DNA of 64,000 nucleotides from Bacteroidales bacterium UBA1309 (GTDB taxonomy: Bacteria > Bacteroidota > Bacteroidia > Bacteroidales > Dysgonomonadaceae): the NCBI GenBank assembly GCA_002307185.1, contig DBTT01000054.1, forward strand, positions 124,001 through 188,000, in the 5' to 3' direction. Shown here piece by piece: positions 9,276-16,639 of this stretch (position 1 is its first letter; each line of letters starts with the position of its first letter). The position numbers and the translations under genes are program-made. The notes under the pieces were generated by a model. It did not search any database. It worked only from the letters and a program-made list of their open reading frames with translations, and was not told the origin of the DNA.

Positions 9276-10208
9276 TCAAACAATGTATTTCTCAAAATTG
9301 TCGGAAAAAACAATCTCCCCGTTTTTGTCCACAATAAAACCTTCAACTTCGTATTTTGTTGACAAAGATCTCATCTTTTTTGCAAAGGAATCTTTGTCGA
9401 AATTAAACAAACCGGTGGAAATGGCATCACCAACGACAGCATCGCGGCTGACTATTCCTACTTGCTTGTTTTCTGATGGATAACCAGTTTTGGGGCTAAT
9501 AATGTGGCTGTATCTTTTTCCTTCAATTTCCAAGTATGTATTCTCGCTGCTCGATGTGGAATAACATTCGTTGGATATTCTGAGTTGGAAAAGTGGTTTG
9601 CCCCCTTTTCGGGCTTCGTCCACCTGGATGGGCCATGAAGGGTGCGATTCATTGTTGATCGCATAAATAGTACTTCCTCCGGCATTGATAATTGCATCCG
9701 TAATGCCTATACTTTTCATATTTTCCACCAACCTATCCACTGCAAAGGCTTTGACAAATGCCCCTGTGATTATCTCCTGCTTCACTCCTACCCTTACCTG
9801 ATTCCCGTTTTCTTGAATACTAATATTACTATAATCAACATTTTCAATAACAGCTTGAATATCTTCAGTGCTCGGAATAAGGTGGTTATTCTCTTTGTAA
9901 AATCCCCACAAACGAATCAGCGGCATCACCGTGATATCAAATTCGCCATCAAGATCATCGGATATAGTTATTAATTTTTTGAGTAATGCAACGGTGTGAC
10001 CATCAGTGGAAACAAATCTACCTGCTCGTTGATTAATCAGGTCGAAATATGAGTCTTTTGTATAGGAATTGTATTTCGAATTTACCTCTTCCAATGTTTC
10101 AAACAATTCATCGAAAATAGAGTCATCGTAAAATATGGACAACTTCAACTTGATGTGCGAGTGGAAAAGCCAGCGGGTTTGAGTTTTATAGAGGAGTGAA
10201 GAAGGCAT
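9276..10208 (-). CDS. apbE: ApbE-family FAD:protein FMN transferase
   Basis: ApbE enzymes move FMN from FAD to a Thr or Ser of a target protein with Mg2+. This 310-residue protein has the fold landmarks: KYNSYTKDSYFDLINQRAG, GEFDITVMPLIRLWGF, a GAFVKAFAVDRLVENM helix, INAGGSTIYA (usually GGN), HIISPKTGYP (usually HIIDPRTG) and GDAISTGLFN. There is no signal peptide or lipobox, unlike most ApbE proteins, which act outside the inner membrane. It sits between a Lys/Glu-rich small protein (3 bp gap) and an RnfD-like protein, the expected substrate type. The substitutions in the metal- and FAD-binding motifs leave activity uncertain. Confidence 0.85.
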   Translation of the reverse strand: MPSSLLYKTQTRWLFHSHIKLKLSIFYDDSIFDELFETLEEVNSKYNSYTKDSYFDLINQRAGRFVSTDGHTVALLKKLITISDDLDGEFDITVMPLIRLWGFYKENNHLIPSTEDIQAVIENVDYSNISIQENGNQVRVGVKQEIITGAFVKAFAVDRLVENMKSIGITDAIINAGGSTIYAINNESHPSWPIQVDEARKGGKPLFQLRISNECYSTSSSENTYLEIEGKRYSHIISPKTGYPSENKQVGIVSRDAVVGDAISTGLFNFDKDSFAKKMRSLSTKYEVEGFIVDKNGEIVFSDNFEKYIV

Positions 10209-10211
10209 GGT

Positions 10212-10616
10212 TTACTCGGTTCCGTGTGCTTTTTCAGGCTCTTCCTTTTCTACCTTTGTTTTTGGTGCTTCTTCCACTTTTTCAGCTTCATTCTGAACGC
10301 CAGCAACCACCACTTCCGATTTTTTCTTTTTTTGTTCAGCCTTCTTCAATTCTTTCGCCTTGGCTTTTTGGGAAACTTTTGCGGTTGTTGCAGCATGAAT
10401 AGAATCAAGAAGTGCATCGTTTTTCTTTTCCACCACCTTGATTGCTTCCCGCCTTACCGAGTCTTTGGGTTTAGAGAAAGCCTTTAGATCAGGTTTCAGC
10501 TCTTTTTCTGCCGATTCTACTTTTTTAGTGGAAATTTTGGCCAAAACGTCCCGATTGCCAAAAATGAGCAAACCCACTCCAATCAGGTACAACAATATCT
10601 TCTTTATCTGACTCAT
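10212..10616 (-). CDS. Lys/Glu-rich membrane-anchored small protein
   Basis: The 134-residue protein starts with MSQIKKILLYLIGVGLLIFG, which is a signal anchor or signal peptide. The rest is very rich in Lys, Glu and Ala, likely helical or disordered. I recognise no family. Residues 71-78 read DSIHAATT, which loosely resembles the DxxSGAT flavinylation motif of FMN-binding domains, with Thr77 at the acceptor position. As it is the first gene of an operon with apbE, it could be a flavinylated partner, but composition alone could produce this match. A low-complexity spacer or envelope protein is the simpler reading. Confidence 0.6.
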   Translation of the reverse strand: MSQIKKILLYLIGVGLLIFGNRDVLAKISTKKVESAEKELKPDLKAFSKPKDSVRREAIKVVEKKNDALLDSIHAATTAKVSQKAKAKELKKAEQKKKKSEVVVAGVQNEAEKVEEAPKTKVEKEEPEKAHGTE

Positions 10617-10745
10617 CTGATTCCTAAATTTTAATTTGATAATTGCAAAAATAGAGATTATTCGGATTGACTAACTATCCTATATCAGATGTTTCACATT
10701 AATTAATTCTAAAATTACTATATGGAGTCTCCAATAGACAAAATA

Positions 10746-10774
10746 AGGATATGCTTCCGAGAGAAGCATATCCT
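10746..10774 (-). terminator. Terminator of glyA
   Basis: A perfect 12 bp stem (10746-10757 with 10763-10774) and a 5-base loop lie 37 bp beyond the glyA stop. On the minus strand they are followed by TTATTTTG. Confidence 0.8.
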
Positions 10775-10810
10775 ATTATCTTATATTACAATTAAGAAAT
10801 ATGAAACTAA

Positions 10811-12091
10811 TTACCAAGCAAATAGAGGGTAATCAGCCATAATTCCATTCACTTTTTGATGAACAGCCTTGATGGTGCTTTCATTTTCATAGTTCGCAAG
10901 CACGGTATCGATAAGCTCCACAATGTCTTCCATCAACGGTTCTTTTGCCCCACGAGTGGTGATTGCAGGTGTTCCGAAACGAAGGCCTGAAGTTTGGAAT
11001 GGGCTGCGTGAATCGAAAGGAACCATGTTTTTGTTCGTAGTAATATCTGCGGCAACCAATGCTTTTTCCGCTGCTTTTCCTGTCAAATCAGGGAATTTAG
11101 TACGCAAGTCGATCAACATGCAGTGATTGTCCGTTCCGCCTGAAACCACTTTGTAGCCCTTGTCGATGAATGCTTGTGCCATGACAGCTGCATTTTTCTG
11201 CACTTGGGTTTGGTATTCGACATAAGATGGGTCCAACGCTTCTGCAAACGAAACAGCCTTGGCAGCAATCACGTGTTCGAGTGGTCCTCCCTGGATACCG
11301 GGAAATATGGCGGAATCCAGCAAAGCTGACATCATCCGGATTTCGCCTTTGGGAGTTGTTTTTCCAAAAGGATTTTCAAAATCGGCACCCATCAGGATTG
11401 CACCTCCACGAGGGCCGCGCAATGTCTTGTGGGTAGTGGTAGTTACAATATGAGCATATTTCAAAGGGTTGTTCAACAATCCGGCAGCAACCAAACCTGC
11501 AGGATGTGCCATATCCACCAGGAAAATAGCTCCGATTTTATCTGCAATTTCACGGATACGTGCATAGTCCCAATCGCGGGAATAGGCGGAAGCTCCAGCG
11601 ATGATCAATTTTGGCTTTTCGGCCAAAGCAACGCTTTCCATCTGGTCATAATCCACATATTCAGTATCTTGCCTTACATTGTATTCCAAGGCTTGATACA
11701 CAAGACCCGAGAAATTGACAGGAGAACCGTGCGAAAGATGACCTCCATGAGAAAGGTTCAAACCCAGAAACTTGTCTCCGGGAGTCAGGCATGCCAAAAA
11801 CACAGCAGCATTTGCTTGTGCACCGGAATGAGGTTGCACATTGGCCCATTCTGCACCGAACACTTGCTTGAGGCGGTCAATAGCCAACTGTTCGCTCAAA
11901 TCTACGATTTCGCACCCGCCGTAATATCTTTTGCCGGGATACCCTTCAGCATATTTATTTGTCAAATACGAACCCATAGCTTCCATCACTTGGTCGCTAA
12001 CAAAGTTTTCAGAAGCAATCAATTCTATGCCTTTGAGTTGGCGTTGATGTTCTTTTTCGATAATTTCAAAAATTGCGGTGTCGCGTTTCAT
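10811..12091 (-). CDS. glyA: Serine hydroxymethyltransferase
   Basis: GlyA interconverts serine and glycine with tetrahydrofolate, supplying one-carbon units. The 426-residue product carries [11 protein letters not shown] near the N-terminus, the YPGKRYYGG motif, and the PLP-lysine motif [14 protein letters not shown] around residue 220. Length and sequence match the bacterial enzyme throughout. It is monocistronic, with a -7-like TACTTTTG box on the minus strand at 12122-12129 and a strong terminator downstream. Confidence 0.97.
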   Translation of the reverse strand: MKRDTAIFEIIEKEHQRQLKGIELIASENFVSDQVMEAMGSYLTNKYAEGYPGKRYYGGCEIVDLSEQLAIDRLKQVFGAEWANVQPHSGAQANAAVFLACLTPGDKFLGLNLSHGGHLSHGSPVNFSGLVYQALEYNVRQDTEYVDYDQMESVALAEKPKLIIAGASAYSRDWDYARIREIADKIGAIFLVDMAHPAGLVAAGLLNNPLKYAHIVTTTTHKTLRGPRGGAILMGADFENPFGKTTPKGEIRMMSALLDSAIFPGIQGGPLEHVIAAKAVSFAEALDPSYVEYQTQVQKNAAVMAQAFIDKGYKVVSGGTDNHCMLIDLRTKFPDLTGKAAEKALVAADITTNKNMVPFDSRSPFQTSGLRFGTPAITTRGAKEPLMEDIVELIDTVLANYENESTIKAVHQKVNGIMADYPLFAW

Positions 12092-12392
12092 AGGGTTATA
12101 GTTTATTGAAAAATTGGTTCACAAAAGTAATGAATATTCTGCGAATCATGGAAAAATGAGTGGACTTTCTCTTGCTAAAAATCAGAATAATGGTGCGAGT
12201 TATTGGCTTTTCTATTTTTGAGAAACAAGCTGTTTTATCTTCCAACTAGATCATTGTGCATAGAATAATACGATTTGAGAATTAGGAACACAAGACATGC
12301 AAACATTTCAATTTCATCCGTACCTTTATAAAACTTTTTTATTTTATTTGCGAAGTCAAAATTCACAAATCACCCCATCGGCGTATTACCTC
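12092..12392. other. Divergent intergenic region glyA/dinB
   Basis: About 300 bases separate the divergent glyA and dinB genes. An open frame continues upstream of the dinB ATG to 12297, but its sequence does not fit the Pol IV family, so I treat it as leader. A -7-like box for glyA is at 12122-12129. No LexA-like operator was recognised. Confidence 0.4.
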
Positions 12393-13481
12393 ATGGTGCG
12401 AAAAATTATACATATCGACATGGATGCCTTCTTTGCTTCTATCGAGCAACGCGACAATGAAGCTTTTCGAGGCAAGCCTCTCGCTGTTGGCTATGCGGAA
12501 GCGCGGGGTGTGGTGGCAGCGGCGAGCTACGAAGCTCGCCGTTACGGAGTCCGTTCGGCCATGCCTTCCAAAACGGCATTGAAAAAATGCCCGCACCTGA
12601 TTTTTACCCATGGGCGTTACGATGTATATAAAAGCGTGTCGAATGAGATCATGGAAATCTTTCAGGAATATACAGATTTGGTGGAACCGCTTTCCCTGGA
12701 CGAAGCATTTTTAGACGTGACGGAAAATAGATTCGGCATTAGCTCCGCTACAGAAATTGCCAAAGAGATCAAGCAGAAGATCTTCGAGAAGACCAACCTT
12801 ACGGCTTCCGCTGGAGTTTCTTACAACAAATTTCTGGCGAAAATCGCATCCGATTACCGGAAGCCGGATGGCCTGTTTATTATCCGCCCAAAAGATGGCG
12901 AGCAATTTGTGGAAACACTGGAGATAGAACGCTTTTTCGGCGTAGGGAAGGTCACAGCCGAAGCCATGCACCAAATGGGGATAAAAACAGGATCCGACCT
13001 CAAGCAGTTTTCCGAAGCACAACTCACGCAAGCATTTGGAAAAGCTGGGCATACGTTCTACTTGAATGCACGTGGAATTGACGACCGGCTTGTGGAACCT
13101 GATCGCGAACGGAAGTCGATGGGTGCAGAACTTACATTCGAGCACGACATAGACTCACTGGAACAATTGCAGCTTATTTTGCATGAGGTGGCAGAAGATG
13201 TGATTGGCAGAATAGACAAGCGGGATTTCATTGGACGAACCGTCACCTTGAAAATAAAATATGCAGATTTTCAAATTATTACACGAAGCAAGACCGGATT
13301 TGTTCCTGTCACTACTTTTGAACAGCTCTACCGGATTGGCCTTGAACTATTGGCGCCGATCGATACTTCTCCCAAAATCCGTCTGCTTGGCCTCACGATA
13401 AAAAGAAATGACAACCGGATACACCCCGCAGATGCTTACCAGCTTAAGATTCAATTTGAAGAGTGGAAGAACGAGCGTTAG
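12393..13481 (+). CDS. dinB: DNA polymerase IV (Y-family)
   Basis: DinB is the error-prone translesion polymerase. Starting at the ATG at 12393 gives 362 residues, the normal size. The catalytic motif IHIDMDAFFASIEQRDN is at the N-terminus, and SLDEAFLDVT with the second pair of metal-binding acidic residues lies near residue 100. The helix-hairpin-helix FFGVGKVTAEAMHQMGI and a little-finger domain (about 230-340) follow. The extreme C-terminus is short and no clear beta-clamp motif was identified. It is probably monocistronic. Confidence 0.95.
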   Translation: MVRKIIHIDMDAFFASIEQRDNEAFRGKPLAVGYAEARGVVAAASYEARRYGVRSAMPSKTALKKCPHLIFTHGRYDVYKSVSNEIMEIFQEYTDLVEPLSLDEAFLDVTENRFGISSATEIAKEIKQKIFEKTNLTASAGVSYNKFLAKIASDYRKPDGLFIIRPKDGEQFVETLEIERFFGVGKVTAEAMHQMGIKTGSDLKQFSEAQLTQAFGKAGHTFYLNARGIDDRLVEPDRERKSMGAELTFEHDIDSLEQLQLILHEVAEDVIGRIDKRDFIGRTVTLKIKYADFQIITRSKTGFVPVTTFEQLYRIGLELLAPIDTSPKIRLLGLTIKRNDNRIHPADAYQLKIQFEEWKNER

Positions 13482-13604
13482 TGACCTCACTTTTTTAATT
13501 ACATAATCTTTCCGTCGTTTCAGCTACAAGCAAACTCATTTTGGCTACATGCACTTGTTTATTCTTCCCCAACTTTGCATTATCAATTTTAAAACAACAA
13601 GAAA

Positions 13605-14411
13605 ATGCAAAAAACAATTTTTATTACCGGCGCTTCAAGCGGTTTAGGCAAAGCAACCGCCAAACTATTCCAAAACAAAGGTTGGAATGTAATTGCTACA
13701 ATGAGAAATCCTGAAAAGGAAACTGAACTTTCAGCCTTGGAGAATGTTACTTTATTGCCTTTGGACGTAACTGATTTGCAGCAAATTGAAACGACCGTGA
13801 AGGAAGCCATCGAACTGCATTCCATCGATGTGGTTTTCAACAATGCGGGCTATGGTCTGATCGGGGTGTTGGAATCTTTGAGCGATGACCAAATAGTAAA
13901 ACAATTAAACACCAATTTGTTAGGAGTTATCCGGGTAACAAAAGCCTTTGTCCCCTATTTCAGGGAAAAAGAAAGTGGCTTGTTTATCACAACCACTTCC
14001 ATCGGTGGATTAATGGCTTTTCCCTTAGGATCTACTTACCACGCCACCAAATGGGCGTTGGAAGGCTGGAGCGAAAGCATGGCTTTCGAGTTGAATAGCT
14101 TTGGAGTAAACATTAAAACCGTTTCTCCTGGTGGCATCAATACTGATTTCTTGGGACGTTCGCTCGATATGGGAAGACATCCGAGTTATGATGCAATGAG
14201 CCAAATCATGCTTTCGAATACTGATTCAATGATGCAGTCGGCCTCTTCCCCCGAACAAATTGCGGAAGTGGTTTACGAAGCTGCTACCGATGGGAAAACC
14301 CAACTGAGGTACGTGGCCGGCGAAGATGCCAAGTCCCTTTATGCACAACGATTGGCTTTGGGAGACGAAGCCTTCAGATCGCAATTGGGCAAACAGTTTT
14401 TCAGTGAATAA
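13605..14411 (+). CDS. Short-chain dehydrogenase/reductase
   Basis: The 268-residue protein is a classical SDR with NAD(P)-binding motif TGASSGLGKA at the N-terminus, NNAGYG near residue 85, a catalytic Ser in TTTSIGG, and Tyr/Lys in YHATK (about residues 147-151). Substrate is unknown. A gene for an AraC regulator begins 72 bp downstream on the same strand, followed by a metallo-hydrolase, so the three probably belong together. Such SDR-AraC pairs are common and often respond to an aldehyde or other reactive compound, but that is inference. Confidence 0.88.
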   Translation: MQKTIFITGASSGLGKATAKLFQNKGWNVIATMRNPEKETELSALENVTLLPLDVTDLQQIETTVKEAIELHSIDVVFNNAGYGLIGVLESLSDDQIVKQLNTNLLGVIRVTKAFVPYFREKESGLFITTTSIGGLMAFPLGSTYHATKWALEGWSESMAFELNSFGVNIKTVSPGGINTDFLGRSLDMGRHPSYDAMSQIMLSNTDSMMQSASSPEQIAEVVYEAATDGKTQLRYVAGEDAKSLYAQRLALGDEAFRSQLGKQFFSE

Positions 14412-14483
14412 TCCAATGAATCGTATCGTGCAGATCATGCAGATACTGCACGGTATGAATTTCTAATTTTGTACATTTACGTT

Positions 14484-15404
14484 ATGGAAAAGAAAAGGAA
14501 TAGTCCAGCCAAGATCACTTCGATCTCCCTGTTGCACCAAATGATGCAATTGCCCAAACCATTGCATCCCCTGATTAGCTTAGTGAGCAATACCACCCTG
14601 GATCTCGATCCAGAGCTGCTAAATGCTTCTTATCTGTTCGATTTCTACAAGGTTTCTTACAAATATGCCACCGATGGCAAAATGGGGTATGGCCAAGGCT
14701 ATTATGATTTCAATGAAGGTGGAATGATGTTTACTGCTCCCAACCAATTGATTACTATTGAAGAAAGTGGGACATCAAAGTATTGCGGATTCACGCTGTT
14801 CATCCATCCCGATTTTATCCGGAATTATCCTTTGGGTAAAAATATCAAAAAATACGGCTTCTTTTCCTACGACACCAACGAAGCACTTCATCTTTCCGAA
14901 AAAGAGAAAAACCTTATCACCGGAATTTTCGATAACATCCAGAACGAACTTGAAACAACCATCGATGAAATGAGCCAGGATGTGATTGTATCCTATTTGG
15001 AAGTGTTATTGAATTATAGTAACCGATTCTATAAAAGGCAGTTCATTACCCGTAAGACGGTAAACAGCGATTTGCTCTCTCGCCTCGAGGAGGTTTTAAA
15101 TACCTATTTCAACGATGAAAAGGGGCTGCACAACGGGCTTCCCTCCGTGGAATACCTTGCCGGACAACTTCGTGTTTCTCCTCGCTACCTGAGCGACATG
15201 CTGCGAACTTTGACCGGACAAAATGCACAACAGCTTATACACGAAAAGTTGATTGAAAAAGCCAAAGATTACTTGATTGCCAGCAATTTGTCGGTGAGCG
15301 AAATCGCTTACCAATTGGGGTTTGAGCATTCACAGTCGTTCAGCAAATTATTCAAGTCAAAGACGAATTTCACGCCTGTCGAATTCAAAAATTCGATGAA
15401 CTAA
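14484..15404 (+). CDS. AraC-family transcriptional regulator
   Basis: From the ATG at 14484 the product has 306 residues. The C-terminal third (about 205-300) holds two helix-turn-helix motifs of the AraC type: SVEYLAGQLRVSPRYLSDML and SVSEIAYQLGFEHSQSFSKL, ending with FKSKTNFTPVEFK. The N-terminal 180 residues should sense a ligand and resemble AraC-type cupin-like domains only in general layout. It lies between an SDR gene and a membrane-anchored metallo-hydrolase gene, which starts 4 bp after its stop, and likely regulates them. Confidence 0.88.
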   Translation: MEKKRNSPAKITSISLLHQMMQLPKPLHPLISLVSNTTLDLDPELLNASYLFDFYKVSYKYATDGKMGYGQGYYDFNEGGMMFTAPNQLITIEESGTSKYCGFTLFIHPDFIRNYPLGKNIKKYGFFSYDTNEALHLSEKEKNLITGIFDNIQNELETTIDEMSQDVIVSYLEVLLNYSNRFYKRQFITRKTVNSDLLSRLEEVLNTYFNDEKGLHNGLPSVEYLAGQLRVSPRYLSDMLRTLTGQNAQQLIHEKLIEKAKDYLIASNLSVSEIAYQLGFEHSQSFSKLFKSKTNFTPVEFKNSMN

Positions 15405-15408
15405 CCAA

Positions 15409-16545
15409 ATGAAAATCACTTTAAACAAAGCAGTAAAAAGAATGTTGATTGCAATTGCCAGTACCATATCCATCCTATTTGTTTTTGGACTCTATTTCCT
15501 TAACCAACCGCAATTCGGCAAAGCTCCATCCGGCAAGAGATTGGAAAGAATCAAAAAGTCGCCTCAATACAAAGATGGTAAATTTCAAAATGCCCATTTC
15601 ACCCCAACATTGACCCAAGGATATTCAATGCTGGGAGTTTTGTACAGCCAATTGTTTGAAAAAGCCCCAAACAAAACCCCTTCAAACCCCATTCCATCGA
15701 TGAAAACCGATTTGAAGCACCTGAATCCCGATGATGACATTTTGGTTTGGTTTGGACATTCGTCTTATTTCGTACAAGCGGAAGGGAAAACCTTTTTGAT
15801 TGATCCAGTCTTCAGCGGCAATGCCTCCCCTATTCCCGCTAGCGTGAAAGCCTTCAAGGGAAGCAATAATTACCAAGTTTCGGATCTGCCTGAAATTGAT
15901 TATTTATTGATTTCCCACGACCATTACGACCACTTGGATTACAACACCATCATCGAGCTCAAAGGCAAAGTGAAAAACGTGATTTGCGGTTTGGGTGTAG
16001 GTTCCCATTTTGAATATTGGGGCTACGATCCAGGCAAGATACTGGAGAAAGATTGGTTTGAAACCGCCGATTTGACCCATGGAATGACGATTCGTGCCAC
16101 TCCCGCACGCCATTTTGCGGGACGAAGTTTAAACCGGAACAATACGCTCTGGGTGTCGTATGTGTTGGAAACCCCAAAACGGAAGATGTTTCTTGGTGGT
16201 GATAGCGGCTACGATACACACTATGCCGAAATCGGAAAAAAATACGGTCCTTTTGATTGGGCAATTTTGGAAAACGGACAATACAACCTGGCTTGGGAAG
16301 CCATCCACACATTGCCTGAACAATTTCTAAAAGAGGTGAGTGAGCTAAAAGCCAAGAATGTGATCCCGGTTCACTCCTCCAAATTTGCACTGGCAAATCA
16401 TTCATGGGACGAACCGTTGAACAAAGTGTCGGAATTGTACAAAAATGGAAATTATGATTTTTCCTTGGCTACGCCCAGAATTGGAGAAAAAGTTGACTTG
16501 AACAGTAAGGATCAATCGTTTACAGAATGGTGGAAGGAAAAATAA
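15409..16545 (+). CDS. Membrane-anchored metallo-beta-lactamase-fold hydrolase (UlaG/NAPE-PLD type)
   Basis: The 378-residue protein begins with a signal anchor (MLIAIASTISILFVFGLYFL, from about residue 12). The metal site is SHDHYDHLD near residue 170, preceded by WFGHSSYFVQAEGKTFLIDPVF, which is typical of the NAPE-PLD/UlaG branch. Later ligands are seen in ATPARHFAGRS, FLGGDSGYD and IPVHSSKF. Related enzymes hydrolyse phosphodiesters or lactones; the substrate here is unknown. It follows the AraC gene by 4 bp and ends the cluster. It should sit on the periplasmic side of the inner membrane or be released there. Confidence 0.85.
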   Translation: MKITLNKAVKRMLIAIASTISILFVFGLYFLNQPQFGKAPSGKRLERIKKSPQYKDGKFQNAHFTPTLTQGYSMLGVLYSQLFEKAPNKTPSNPIPSMKTDLKHLNPDDDILVWFGHSSYFVQAEGKTFLIDPVFSGNASPIPASVKAFKGSNNYQVSDLPEIDYLLISHDHYDHLDYNTIIELKGKVKNVICGLGVGSHFEYWGYDPGKILEKDWFETADLTHGMTIRATPARHFAGRSLNRNNTLWVSYVLETPKRKMFLGGDSGYDTHYAEIGKKYGPFDWAILENGQYNLAWEAIHTLPEQFLKEVSELKAKNVIPVHSSKFALANHSWDEPLNKVSELYKNGNYDFSLATPRIGEKVDLNSKDQSFTEWWKEK

Positions 16546-16574
16546 TGTTTTTTAATGGCGAAGATGAATATCGC

Positions 16575-16620
16575 CCAATAGTATCATAAAAAACTTAGCA
16601 TCTTCGTGCCTTAGCGTTTA
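16575..16620. repeat. Intergenic sequence resembling a dispersed Bacteroidota repeat
   Basis: The sequence around AACTTAGCATCTTCGTGCC and TTAGCGTTTA resembles the 'CTTTGCGTCTTTGCGCCTTAGCG' style of dispersed intergenic sequence known from Bacteroidota. A related flavour occurs at about 43105-43190. Only one copy of each is in this window. Confidence 0.25.
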
Positions 16621-16639
16621 AATTATATCAAACTAGAGT

